Positions 6,888-15,027 of a stretch of DNA of 28,420 bases are shown here, piece by piece. A model generated the notes under the pieces. That model saw only the letters and a list, made by a program, of their open reading frames with translations. It was not told the DNA's origin and did no database searches. The position numbers and the translations under genes are program-made. The stretch covers positions 1 to 28,420 of the forward strand of contig DXIA01000143.1 of assembly GCA_019113125.1 (NCBI GenBank), written 5' to 3'. Source of the DNA: Candidatus Pygmaiobacter gallistercoris. Its GTDB lineage: Bacteria > Bacillota > Clostridia > Oscillospirales > Ruminococcaceae. Position 1 is the first letter of the stretch. Each line of letters starts with the position of its first letter.

Positions 6888-7919
6888 ATGCAACAGTTGC
6901 GGATGGAACTCGGGCAGAACAGTTATGACATCTTTCTCGAAAACGGCCTGCTGCAGCGCGCCGGCAAGCTACTGCAGCTCGACCGCAGGGTGCTGATCGT
7001 CACCGACGACGGGGTACCGGAGGCATACGCCCGCGCCCTCGCCGCCCAATGCGGATCGCCGGTACTCGTCCGAATCCCGCAGGGAGAGGGCAGCAAGAGT
7101 CTTGAGATGTTCCGGATGCTCTGCGAAAAAATGCTGCAGGAGGGGTTTACCCGGTCCGACTGCGTCGCGGCGGTCGGCGGCGGGGTGGTCGGAGATCTTT
7201 CCGGGTTTGCCGCCGCCTGCTATATGCGGGGAATTGATTTTTACAATATTCCCACCACCGCCCTCAGTCAGGTCGACTCCTCAATCGGCGGCAAGGTCGC
7301 GGTCAACCTCGAAGGGGTCAAGAACATTGTTGGCGCCTTTTATCAGCCCCGCGGGGCACTGATCGATCCTGCGCTGCTCTCTACCCTGCCGGATCGGCAG
7401 CTTGCAAGCGGCCTTGCCGAGGCGATCAAGGCAGGAGTGGTGGCGGATGAACCTCTGCTGGAACTCTTCGAGCAGACCGACGCCCGCAGCCGGATGGAGG
7501 AGGTTCTGCTCCACGCGCTGCGCTTTAAAAAGCGGATCGTCGAGCAGGATGAGCGGGAGTCAGGGCTGCGCAAGCTGCTCAACTTCGGCCACACCGTCGG
7601 TCATGGAATCGAGAGTGTCTGCGGTCTCGGCGGGCTGCTGCACGGCGAGTGCGTCGGGCTCGGGATGCTGCCGATGTGCACCACCCCGCAGCTGCGTCGG
7701 CGGGTCACGGCGGTGCTGGAAAAGTACGGGCTGCCCACCCGGGTTTCCTTTGACCCGGACGCGGTGTTCGAGGCGCTGCGCCACGACAAGAAGGCCGCGG
7801 GCGACACGGTCACCGTCGTCACCGCCGCAACCGCCGGGGCGGCAGCCCTCAGTGCGATGCCGCTCGGGGCACTGCACCGGCTGCTGTGCATCGAGGCAAA
7901 GGAGGGAATCGGAAGATGA
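6888..7919 (+). CDS. aroB: 3-dehydroquinate synthase
   Basis: A 343-residue cytoplasmic enzyme that cyclises DAHP to 3-dehydroquinate, step two of the shikimate pathway, with NAD and a divalent metal. Visible motifs: IPQGEGSKS (64-71), the nucleotide site GGGVVGDLSGF (97-107), DSSIGGKVAVN (130-140), and metal ligands in AEAIK (Glu178), NFGHTVGHG (His235) and LLHGECVG (His252). Length fits the family. The start at 6888 is set by AAAGGAG upstream; the frame is open from 6861, but that would run through the attenuator T-tract. It is the first structural gene after the Tyr/Phe attenuator and overlaps aroC by 4 bases (ATGA). Confidence 0.96.
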   Translation: MQQLRMELGQNSYDIFLENGLLQRAGKLLQLDRRVLIVTDDGVPEAYARALAAQCGSPVLVRIPQGEGSKSLEMFRMLCEKMLQEGFTRSDCVAAVGGGVVGDLSGFAAACYMRGIDFYNIPTTALSQVDSSIGGKVAVNLEGVKNIVGAFYQPRGALIDPALLSTLPDRQLASGLAEAIKAGVVADEPLLELFEQTDARSRMEEVLLHALRFKKRIVEQDERESGLRKLLNFGHTVGHGIESVCGLGGLLHGECVGLGMLPMCTTPQLRRRVTAVLEKYGLPTRVSFDPDAVFEALRHDKKAAGDTVTVVTAATAGAAALSAMPLGALHRLLCIEAKEGIGR

Positions 7920-9043
7920 AGAGCATTTTTGGAAACAATCTGACCCTCTCCCTGTTCGGGGAGTCGCATGGGGAGGCGATCGGTGCGGTGCTGGATGGAC
8001 TCGCCCCCGGCATCCCGCTCGATCTTGACGAGATCCGGCTGCGGCTGAGCCAGCGGCGGGGGGCGCCCAATCTCTCCACCCCGCGGCGGGAGCAGGATGA
8101 TTTCTCCCTGGTCAGCGGCTGGTTTGAAGGGCACACCACCGGCGCACCGCTGACCATCCTCATTCCCAATGCGGACACCCGTTCGGGCGACTATCGGCAG
8201 CTGCAGGCCCGGATGCGCCCCTCTCATGCCGACTTTGCGGCCCGCTGCAAGTATCATGGATTCGAGGACTGGCGCGGCGGCGGCCATTTCTCCGGTCGGA
8301 TCACCGCCCCGGTGGTCGCGGCGGGCACCATCTGCCGCCAGATTCTGCGCAGCCGCGGCGTCACCATCGGCAGCCATCTTCTGCGCTGCGGCGGGGTGGC
8401 GGACGACCCCTTTCCCACCGAAGAGCCCGCGCTGCAAACGGCGCTGGAGCGGTGTGCGGCGAGCGACTTTCCGGTGCTGAACGAGGCCGCCGGGGAGCAG
8501 ATGCGCCGGCGGATCACCCGCGCCCGGGCGGCACAGGATTCGGTCGGCGGGGTGCTCGAGGCGGCGGTGACCGGGCTGGAACCGGGGCTGGGCGAGCCGT
8601 GGTTCTGGTCGGTTGAGAGCCAGCTGTCCCATCTGCTCTTCTCGATCCCCGGGGTCAAGGGGGTGGAATTCGGGGCCGGTTTCTCGATCGCAGAGATGAC
8701 CGGCAGCGCGGCGAACGATCCCTTTTGCTATCAGGGGGGCCGGGTGCGAACCACAACCAATCACAGCGGCGGCATCCAGGGCGGCATCACCAATGGGATG
8801 CCGCTGATTCTCCGGCTGGCGGTCAAGCCGACCCCCTCAATCGGGCAGCCGCAGCGGACGGTCGACCTCGAAAAGCAGGAGGACACCACCCTTGAGATCC
8901 GCGGGCGGCACGATCCTGCGATTGTCCACCGGGCACGGGCGGTGGCAGAGGCGGTGATCGCCTTCGGGCTTGCCGATCTCGCCGCCGGGCGGTACGGCAC
9001 CGACTGGATGGCGGGCGGTTTTCTCAAAGACAAACAAAAGTAA
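7916..9043 (+). CDS. aroC: Chorismate synthase
   Basis: A 375-residue enzyme that eliminates phosphate from EPSP to give chorismate, the last common step, using reduced FMN. Family signatures are clear: FGESHGEAIGAVLDG near the N-terminus (residues ~14-29), the Arg-rich active-site segment RPSHADF, RGGGHFSGR in the FMN and phosphate region, and NHSGGIQGGITNGMP followed by KPTPSIGQPQRTVD. Length is typical of the shorter bacterial form. The start at 7916 overlaps the aroB stop as ATGA and gives the usual MKSIFGNNL beginning. Its stop codon is followed within a few bases by the ribosome site of the next gene, so coupling is likely. Confidence 0.96.
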   Translation: MKSIFGNNLTLSLFGESHGEAIGAVLDGLAPGIPLDLDEIRLRLSQRRGAPNLSTPRREQDDFSLVSGWFEGHTTGAPLTILIPNADTRSGDYRQLQARMRPSHADFAARCKYHGFEDWRGGGHFSGRITAPVVAAGTICRQILRSRGVTIGSHLLRCGGVADDPFPTEEPALQTALERCAASDFPVLNEAAGEQMRRRITRARAAQDSVGGVLEAAVTGLEPGLGEPWFWSVESQLSHLLFSIPGVKGVEFGAGFSIAEMTGSAANDPFCYQGGRVRTTTNHSGGIQGGITNGMPLILRLAVKPTPSIGQPQRTVDLEKQEDTTLEIRGRHDPAIVHRARAVAEAVIAFGLADLAAGRYGTDWMAGGFLKDKQK

Positions 9044-9056
9044 AGGAGCGAGTGGG

Positions 9057-10310
9057 ATGCAAACGCAGCGTTACGGCCTGATCGGCAGAAAGCTGGGGCA
9101 CAGTTTTTCCAAATGGATTCATGAGCAGCTGGCAGATTACACCTATGACCTGATCGAGCTCGAACCGGAACAGCTCTCCCCCTTTTTTGCCGCGCGGGAG
9201 TTTGCGGCGGTCAATGTGACGATTCCCTATAAAGAGGCGGTCATTCCGCTGCTCGACGAGCTGGATGAAAGGGCGCGGGCGATCGGAGCGGTCAATACGG
9301 TGGTCAACCGGGCGGGAAAACTGATCGGATACAACACCGACTACGACGGTCTCGACACCCTGCTGCACCGCCACGGCATCCAGCTGGGAAACCGGGTGGT
9401 GATGATTCTCGGCACCGGCGGCACCTGCAAAACCTGTACCGCCCTGGCCCGTGCGGGCGGCGCAAAGGAGATCCTCCATGTCAGCCGCAGCGGAAAAGGC
9501 GGTGCGCTGACCTATCACGAGGCCGCGCTGCGGCGGGATGTACAGGTGCTGATCAACACCACCCCCTGCGGGATGTACCCCGACAACGACGGGATGCCGC
9601 TCGATCCTGCGCTCTTTCCCCGACTCGAAGGCGTTGCAGACGTGATCTACAACCCGCTGCAGACCGGTCTTGTGCTGCGGGCACAGGATCTCGGCCTGCG
9701 GGCGGCGGGCGGGCTCGAAATGCTGGTCGCACAGGCCGGGGCCGCGGCAGAGCTTTTTCTCGGCCGTCCGGTCGAAGAAGATCAGATCGTCCGGACCGTC
9801 CGGCAGCTGCAGCTGCAGCGCTCCAACTGCGTGCTGATCGCGATGCCGGGCGCCGGCAAGACAACGGTCGGGCGGCGGGCCGCAGAGCTGCTGGGTAAGG
9901 AGTTTGTCGACTGCGACGACGAAATCCTGAAAGCGGAGGGGCGCACCGCCTCCGAGATCATTCAGCAGGAGGGCGAGGCCGCTTTCCGCGCAATCGAGAG
10001 CAGGGTGATCGCCGACCTCGCAAAAACCGACGGCCGGCTGATCGCCACCGGCGGCGGGGTGGTGACAAGGCCGGAAAATATGCTGCGGCTGCGGCAAAAC
10101 GGGGTGATCCTCTTCATCGACCGGGAGCTGACCCTGCTCGCCACCAGCGGACGACCTCTTTCCGGTAATCTTGATGCGCTGCGGCAGCGGTACCGCGAGC
10201 GGTACCCCCTTTACAACCGGTACTGCGACCGGAAACTGGATAACGACGAGACCATCGAGACCGCGGCAAAGCGGGTGGAGGAGGCATTCTATGCGTATTT
10301 TGATTCTTAA
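9057..10310 (+). CDS. aroE-aroK: Shikimate dehydrogenase - shikimate kinase fusion
   Basis: A 417-residue protein joining two consecutive enzymes. Residues 1-~250 are shikimate dehydrogenase: LGHSFSK substrate site, NVTIPYK with catalytic Lys59, NTDYDG with Asp95, the Rossmann turn LGTGGTCKT (119-127) and YNPLQT (198-203). Residues ~256-417 are shikimate kinase: a P-loop AMPGAGKTTVG (262-272, Ala in place of the first Gly), Mg/substrate motif DCD (285-287), FRAIES (310-315), TGGGVV (331-336), and the lid RPLSG. Together they turn 3-dehydroshikimate into shikimate 3-phosphate. The start at 9057 has AAAGGAG beside the aroC stop. There is no stop or frameshift between domains, so the fusion is real in this sequence. 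The 3' end overlaps aroQ by 20 bases. Confidence 0.95.
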   Translation: MQTQRYGLIGRKLGHSFSKWIHEQLADYTYDLIELEPEQLSPFFAAREFAAVNVTIPYKEAVIPLLDELDERARAIGAVNTVVNRAGKLIGYNTDYDGLDTLLHRHGIQLGNRVVMILGTGGTCKTCTALARAGGAKEILHVSRSGKGGALTYHEAALRRDVQVLINTTPCGMYPDNDGMPLDPALFPRLEGVADVIYNPLQTGLVLRAQDLGLRAAGGLEMLVAQAGAAAELFLGRPVEEDQIVRTVRQLQLQRSNCVLIAMPGAGKTTVGRRAAELLGKEFVDCDDEILKAEGRTASEIIQQEGEAAFRAIESRVIADLAKTDGRLIATGGGVVTRPENMLRLRQNGVILFIDRELTLLATSGRPLSGNLDALRQRYRERYPLYNRYCDRKLDNDETIETAAKRVEEAFYAYFDS

Positions 10311-10767
10311 CGGGCCGAACATCAACCTGCTCGGCCTGCGGGAACCGGGGATCTACGGCACCGACAGCTTTGCCGACCTGCTCGCACTGGTCCGGCGCAC
10401 CGGAGAGGAGGAAGGGATCGAGATCGAGACCTTCCAGTCCAACCACGAAGGGGCGCTGGTTGATCGGATCCAGGAGTCGATGGGAAGGGTCGACGGCATT
10501 GTCTTCAACCCCGGCGCCTACACCCACACCAGCATCGCGCTGCTCGACGCGCTTCGCGCGGTGCGGATCCCCACCGTCGAGGTGCACCTGTCGGCGGTGG
10601 AGCAGCGGGAGTCCTTCCGGCAGATCTCCTACATCCGCAGCGCCTGTTTTCTGACCATCACCGGTGAGGGAATCGCCGGTTATGCCCGGGCGATCCGGGC
10701 GCTGAAAGAGCATCTGGCCGCCGATGACGCTCGAAAAAAAAGCGAGAACGGAGAGAAGAATCTATGA
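10291..10767 (+). CDS. aroQ: 3-dehydroquinate dehydratase, type II
   Basis: A 158-residue enzyme for step three, 3-dehydroquinate to 3-dehydroshikimate. The type II family is clear from LNGPNINLLGLREPGIYG (residues ~6-23, with the catalytic Tyr in the mobile lid loop), SNHEGALVDRI, FNPGAYTHTS and EVHLSAVEQRESFR. The C-terminus is longer and more charged than usual (DDARKKSENGEK). The ATG at 10291 lies inside the aroE-aroK 3' end with GGAGGAGG just upstream, and the stop overlaps the DAHP synthase ATG as ATGA. Both arrangements suggest translational coupling. Confidence 0.96.
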   Translation: MRILILNGPNINLLGLREPGIYGTDSFADLLALVRRTGEEEGIEIETFQSNHEGALVDRIQESMGRVDGIVFNPGAYTHTSIALLDALRAVRIPTVEVHLSAVEQRESFRQISYIRSACFLTITGEGIAGYARAIRALKEHLAADDARKKSENGEKNL

Positions 10768-11780
10768 TTATTACGATGAAAAAACTGGCGCCGCAGGAGG
10801 AGATCGACCGGATGGTCCGCAGCATCGAGCTCAAGGGGCTGCAGGTCACGATGATCAGCGGTACCGATTACAATGTCTTCGGTGTCGTGGGGGACACCAC
10901 CATCCTCGACGACCGCAAACTCTCCGCCTCCCCCTACGTCGACAACGTACAGCGGGTCTCCGCGCCTTATAAGCTGGCCAACCGGGTCTTCCACCCCGCC
11001 GACACGGTGGTGGATGTCTCCGGGGTGCGCATCGGCGGCAGTGAGCCGGTGGTGGTGATGGCGGGACCCTGCTCGATTGAGAGTGAAACACACACCGATC
11101 TGATGGCGGATCTGGTCAAACAGGCGGGCGGGCGGATCTTCCGCGGCGGCGCCTACAAACCCCGCACCAGCCCCTACGCGTTTCAGGGACTCGGCAGCGA
11201 CGGCATCCGCTATATGGAAACAGCGGGCAAAAAATACGGGATGCCGATCGTCAGCGAGCTGATGAGCATCGACAAGCTGGAGGAATTTGTCGAGCATGTC
11301 GACCTGATCCAGATCGGGGCGCGGAACATGCAGAACTTCGATCTGCTCAAGGAGGTCGGGCGCACCAAAAAGCCGGTGCTGCTCAAGCGGGGGCTGGCGA
11401 ACACCATTGAGGAGTGGCTGATGAGCGCCGAATACATCATGGCCGGCGGCAACGAGAAGGTCATCCTCTGCGAGCGGGGTATCCGCACCTTTGAAAAGTA
11501 CACCCGCAACACACTGGATCTGTCGGTCATCCCGGTCATCAAACAGCGCAGCCATCTGCCGATCGTCATCGACCCGAGCCACGCCACCGGCGACCGCAAG
11601 CTGGTGGAGTCGATGTCCCTCGCAGCGATCGCGGCAGGCGCCGACGGACTGATCATTGAAACCCACTGCGACCCACCCCACGCGCTGTCGGACGGCGCGC
11701 AGTGCCTCTACCCCAGTCAACTCGCGCTGCTCATCGAGCGCGGGCGGGAGATCGCCCGGGTCATCGGGCGGGATCTCTGA
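10764..11780 (+). CDS. aroF: 3-deoxy-7-phosphoheptulonate (DAHP) synthase, type I-beta with N-terminal regulatory domain
   Basis: A 338-residue enzyme that condenses PEP and erythrose 4-phosphate, the entry step of the pathway. Residues 1-~70 form a ferredoxin-like (ACT-like) domain, as in the Thermotoga enzyme, where it binds Tyr or Phe for feedback inhibition. The barrel follows with AGPCSIES (100-107, metal ligand Cys103), FRGGAYKPRTSPYAFQG, QIGARNMQNF, KRG, IDPSHATGDR and IIETHCDP. Its length equals that of the T. maritima protein as I recall it. Known for that family, inferred here: allosteric control by Tyr and/or Phe, a second layer besides the attenuator. The stop shares one base with the aroA ATG (TGATG). 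Confidence 0.95.
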   Translation: MIITMKKLAPQEEIDRMVRSIELKGLQVTMISGTDYNVFGVVGDTTILDDRKLSASPYVDNVQRVSAPYKLANRVFHPADTVVDVSGVRIGGSEPVVVMAGPCSIESETHTDLMADLVKQAGGRIFRGGAYKPRTSPYAFQGLGSDGIRYMETAGKKYGMPIVSELMSIDKLEEFVEHVDLIQIGARNMQNFDLLKEVGRTKKPVLLKRGLANTIEEWLMSAEYIMAGGNEKVILCERGIRTFEKYTRNTLDLSVIPVIKQRSHLPIVIDPSHATGDRKLVESMSLAAIAAGADGLIIETHCDPPHALSDGAQCLYPSQLALLIERGREIARVIGRDL

Positions 11781-13057
11781 TGCGGGCGGTCATCCACCCC
11801 GGCGCCGCCGCCGGCGGGGTGCGGGTTCCCTCCTCCAAGAGCATTGCGCACCGCGCACTGCTCGCGGCCGCCCTGGCAGAGGGGGAAACGGTGCTCGAAG
11901 GGCTGGACCGTTCGGAGGATCTGCGGGCCACCGCAAATGCAGCGCGCAGTTTTGGAGCCGCGATCCGGTGGCTGCCGGGCGGACAGATTCGGCTGCGGGG
12001 CTGCGGTTTTCCGTCCGCTCCCACCCGGGTGATCGACTGCGGGGAATCCGGCTCCACGCTGCGTTTTTTGATCCCACTGCTCGCGATGACCGGCAAGCCG
12101 GTCTCCTTCGCCGGTCGGGGCCGTCTGCCCGAGCGGTCGCAGCAGGTCTATGAGGCGCTCTTCGCCGAGCGCGGGCTGCCCTTTGTGCGCGGGGACGGAA
12201 AGCTGACCCTCTGCGGGCCGCTGCAGTCGGGTGAATTCCGGCTCTCGGGTGCGGTCAGTTCCCAGTTCATCACCGGGCTGCTGCTCGCGCTGCCGCTGGC
12301 GGAGGGAAACTCTGTTCTCCGGATTGAGCCGCCGTTTGAGTCCCGCCCCTATGTCGAGCTGACCCGCACGGTACTCGCTGCTTTCGGGGTGCATTCCGAC
12401 TGGTTGGACCCGCTCACCCTCTCGGTACCCGGCGGTCAGCGATATCTGCCGGCGGGCCGTTTCGCGGTGGAAGGGGACTTCTCCCAGGCCGCCTTTTTCG
12501 CGGCGCTCGGCGCGCTGTCCGGCGAGATCCTGTGCGAAAACCTTCCCTCTGCCTCGCCGCAGGGGGACTGGGTCATCTTTGATTTTCTCGAGCGGATGGG
12601 TGTGCCGGTGAGCTTTTCGCCGGCGGGGATCCTGGTGCGGCGCGCGCCGCTGCGGGCCGGTGTCTTTGATCTTGGAGACTGTCCCGATCTCGGGCCCATC
12701 CTGATGGTGCTCTGCTGCTTTGCCGAGGGGGAATCGGTTCTGCTGCGCACCGGCCGGCTGCGTCTCAAGGAGTCCGACCGAATCGCCGCGATGCAGACCG
12801 AGCTGGCAAAGCTCGGTCTGCCGATCGACTGCCGCGGACAGGAGATCCACATCACCGGCAACGGGGGTCGCCGCTGCCGGGTGCCGGACCGGGCGCTTTT
12901 CGGCTGGAATGACCACCGGGTTGTGATGAGCCTTGCGGTCGCGGCGACCCGGGCAGAGGGCCCGGTTGCCATCGAAGGCGCGCAGGCGATCTGCAAGTCT
13001 TATCCGCACTTCTTTGACGATCTCACCCGGGTCGGCATCCGGGTGGATCTGACCTAA
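11780..13057 (+). CDS. aroA: 3-phosphoshikimate 1-carboxyvinyltransferase (EPSP synthase)
   Basis: A 425-residue two-domain enzyme that transfers the enolpyruvyl group of PEP to shikimate 3-phosphate. Motifs: VPSSKSIAHRALLAAA (Lys20, Arg25), DCGESGSTLRFLIP (87-99) in the PEP region where enterobacterial enzymes have GNAGTA, SSQFITGLLLALP, CPDLGPILMVL, RLKESDRIAAM and NDHRVVMSLAVAA. The GESGST variant is, to my knowledge, usual in clostridial enzymes; glyphosate class cannot be assigned with confidence. LPERSQQ stands in place of the common LPxRP. The start overlaps the previous stop by one base (TGATG), so re-initiation is likely. A gap of 28 bases follows before tyrA. Confidence 0.95.
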   Translation: MRAVIHPGAAAGGVRVPSSKSIAHRALLAAALAEGETVLEGLDRSEDLRATANAARSFGAAIRWLPGGQIRLRGCGFPSAPTRVIDCGESGSTLRFLIPLLAMTGKPVSFAGRGRLPERSQQVYEALFAERGLPFVRGDGKLTLCGPLQSGEFRLSGAVSSQFITGLLLALPLAEGNSVLRIEPPFESRPYVELTRTVLAAFGVHSDWLDPLTLSVPGGQRYLPAGRFAVEGDFSQAAFFAALGALSGEILCENLPSASPQGDWVIFDFLERMGVPVSFSPAGILVRRAPLRAGVFDLGDCPDLGPILMVLCCFAEGESVLLRTGRLRLKESDRIAAMQTELAKLGLPIDCRGQEIHITGNGGRRCRVPDRALFGWNDHRVVMSLAVAATRAEGPVAIEGAQAICKSYPHFFDDLTRVGIRVDLT

Positions 13058-13085
13058 ACCAGAATGATTTGAAGGGGGCTTTGGG

Positions 13086-13937
13086 ATGATTACCACCGAT
13101 ACCAAGATTCTGATTGTCGGCCTCGGCCTGATTGGGGGCAGCTATGCCCGCGTACTCTCGAAAAAGGGGTACCGGGTCTGTGCGATCGACACCAACCCCG
13201 ACAGCATTGACTATGCGCTCGGGCAGGGACTGATCGAGGACGGCAAAACCGGCCCCGACCCGGCGCTCTGCGGTGCGGCGGATCTTGTGGTTTTCGCCCT
13301 CTACCCCACCACCATGATCGACTGGATACGGCAAAACCAGCATCTCTTTCATCCCGGCACGCTGTTGACCGACGTCGCCGGGGTCAAGTGCGGGGTGCTG
13401 GAGGTCATACAGGAATTTTTGCGGCCGGATCTCGAGTTCATCGGCAGCCATCCGATGGCCGGGCGGGAGGTCTACGGGGTGCGCAACAGCGATGAGAGCA
13501 TCTTTAAAATTGCAAACTTCATCGTCACCCCGACCGAGAAGAACACCCCGCAGGGAATCGCCGCCGCGCGAGAGCTCGGACAGCTGCTCGACTTTCATAC
13601 CATCGTCGAGCTGGACCCCGCCACCCACGATGAGATGATCGGTTTTGTCTCTCAGCTGACCCATGCCATCGCGGTGAGCCTGATGACCTGCAACGACGAT
13701 CAAAATCTGCAGGATTACACCGGCGACTCCTTTCGCGACCTGACCCGAATCGCCCGGATCAACGAGAAGATGTGGAGCGAGCTGTTTCTGCTCAACCGGG
13801 AGGTGCTGATCCGTCAGATCGACAGTTTCACCGCAGAGCTCGGCCGGATGCGGGAGATGCTGCAGCGGCAGGACCGGCCGGCGCTGGAGGAGATGTTCCG
13901 CCATTCGACCCGCCGCCGCGCACTGTTTGACCGATGA
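13086..13937 (+). CDS. tyrA: Prephenate dehydrogenase
   Basis: A 283-residue NAD(P)-dependent enzyme that turns prephenate into 4-hydroxyphenylpyruvate for tyrosine. The N-terminal Rossmann motif is VGLGLIGGSYA (11-21), and the active-site segment GSHPMAGRE and TVIELDPATHDE-like region (VELDPATHDEMIGFVSQLTH) are present. The C-terminal dimerisation helices follow, without an added ACT domain or a fused chorismate mutase. Chorismate mutase activity must therefore come from the upstream P-protein. The ribosome site is GAAGGGGG before the ATG. It follows aroA by 28 bases and precedes the acetyltransferase by 12. Confidence 0.95.
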   Translation: MITTDTKILIVGLGLIGGSYARVLSKKGYRVCAIDTNPDSIDYALGQGLIEDGKTGPDPALCGAADLVVFALYPTTMIDWIRQNQHLFHPGTLLTDVAGVKCGVLEVIQEFLRPDLEFIGSHPMAGREVYGVRNSDESIFKIANFIVTPTEKNTPQGIAAARELGQLLDFHTIVELDPATHDEMIGFVSQLTHAIAVSLMTCNDDQNLQDYTGDSFRDLTRIARINEKMWSELFLLNREVLIRQIDSFTAELGRMREMLQRQDRPALEEMFRHSTRRRALFDR

Positions 13938-13949
13938 GGAGGGATTAGA

Positions 13950-14810
13950 ATGTCGCTGACCGTCATGCGGGAATTTCGGGAAAATGAGCCGCTGCGCCGC
14001 GCCTTTGACGCGCTGGCACAGCCGGTTCTGGGATCTTCTTTGATGGAATGGCACCGGCAGGGATACTGGACCGACCACTTTCGGCCCTATCTGCTGGTGC
14101 GGGACGGAGTGCCGCTCGCCTGCGCCGTTGCCTATCTTCAAAATCTGTGCTGGGATGGACGGGTGCACCGCTGCGTTCAGATCGGCACCGTCCTAACCGA
14201 TCCCGCCGCCCGCGGAGAGGGGTTTGCACGGCAGCTGATCGGGGAGATTTTGCAGGACTGGGAAACGGCTGAATTCATCTTTCTCCTCTCCGGCCCGGAC
14301 ACCGCCGGTCTGTTTGAATCCCTCGGCTTTGCACTGCGGCCAGAATTCTGCTGGCGGGCCGATACCGTCGTGCCGGTCCGGTCCGAAACAATCCCACTCG
14401 ATCTGCAGCTCCCCCGCGACCGGGAACTGCTGTGGGCACACACACTGGAGGGCAATCCGTTTGCCGCCCTCACACTTCACCGCAGCTATGAGCTGCTGCT
14501 GCTCTGGCTGATGCGGGACCCCGCGCTGCAGCCGGTGTTTCTCCCCCGATCGGATACCGTCGCGGTGCTGAGAGCACAGCCGGGCGGCCTGTGCTGTCTC
14601 GATCTGCTGGGGGGACGCGGTACCCTGATGCAGGCGCTGTCCCAGCTGGGCCAGGATGGAGCGATTCCGCTCGGATTTGCACCGCGGGAGACCTCAGGTT
14701 GCACTTGCCGGCCAAAGGAGGACGGGAGTCGGCTGCTGGTGCTGCCCGGCGGGTGTGAGCCGCCCTTTGCCGCCAGCCGGCTCTGCCTGCCCGTCCTCGC
14801 GCACAGCTGA
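13950..14810 (+). CDS. GNAT family N-acetyltransferase-like protein
   Basis: A 286-residue protein with a GNAT core at about residues 35-140. IGTVLTDPAARGEGFARQLIGEIL holds the acetyl-CoA loop of motif A (R-G-x-G-F/x-A), and LLSGPDTAGLFESLGFALRP resembles motif B, where Asn/Tyr-Phe-Gly is common. The second half (~150-286) has no motif I recognise and may be an SCP2- or second GNAT-like domain, as in Eis-type proteins. It begins 12 bases after tyrA with GAGGAGGG, so it belongs to the aromatic operon by position. Its substrate and any link to aromatic metabolism are unknown. Confidence 0.75.
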   Translation: MSLTVMREFRENEPLRRAFDALAQPVLGSSLMEWHRQGYWTDHFRPYLLVRDGVPLACAVAYLQNLCWDGRVHRCVQIGTVLTDPAARGEGFARQLIGEILQDWETAEFIFLLSGPDTAGLFESLGFALRPEFCWRADTVVPVRSETIPLDLQLPRDRELLWAHTLEGNPFAALTLHRSYELLLLWLMRDPALQPVFLPRSDTVAVLRAQPGGLCCLDLLGGRGTLMQALSQLGQDGAIPLGFAPRETSGCTCRPKEDGSRLLVLPGGCEPPFAASRLCLPVLAHS

Positions 14811-14864
14811 ATCGCCATTTTTTCCGCTTGTTTTGGGCGGATCGACAAAAAACAGTTGTCCGTC

Positions 14865-14894
14865 TTGCGCGCGCGTTTTTTGGGCTGATATAAT
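14865..14894 (+). promoter_or_regulatory. Promoter of the phosphoribosyltransferase gene
   Basis: TTGCGC (14865-14870), 18 bases, then TATAAT (14889-14894) preceded by TGA, an extended -10. The start point would be near 14901, so a strong terminator hairpin lies within the first 65 bases of the transcript. Confidence 0.75.
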
Positions 14895-14913
14895 GGTTTT
14901 GTTCTCTTAAAAA

Positions 14914-14965
14914 GGGCGGGGCCTGCATTCGTCCTCTGAATGGGGCGGCTGCAGGTCCCTTTTTT
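14914..14965 (+). terminator. Strong hairpin with T-run in the leader of the phosphoribosyltransferase gene
   Basis: GGGGCCTGCA (14918-14927) pairs with TGCAGGTCCC (14950-14959) over 10 bp with one wobble, and six T follow. Outer A/T-rich sequence (TTCTC...AAAAAGGG at 14902-14916 and CCCTTTTTTGAGAA at 14957-14970) could extend the stem. It may end read-through from the aromatic operon, but its place just after a promoter suggests control of the next gene by attenuation. No antiterminator or known riboswitch motif was found. Confidence 0.75.
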
Positions 14966-15027
14966 GAGAAAACGAGGCCCGACCATCGCAGAAAAAACCA
15001 TAACGACGAGAGAAAGGCGGAACAGAA

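Noticed and set aside
9024..10325. Long minus-strand frame opposite the aroE-aroK fusion
   Set aside because: Shadow frame; the plus-strand protein carries complete catalytic motifs of two enzymes.
11717..13105. Long minus-strand frame opposite aroA
   Set aside because: Shadow of EPSP synthase; no family features, and it crosses the aroA-tyrA junction.
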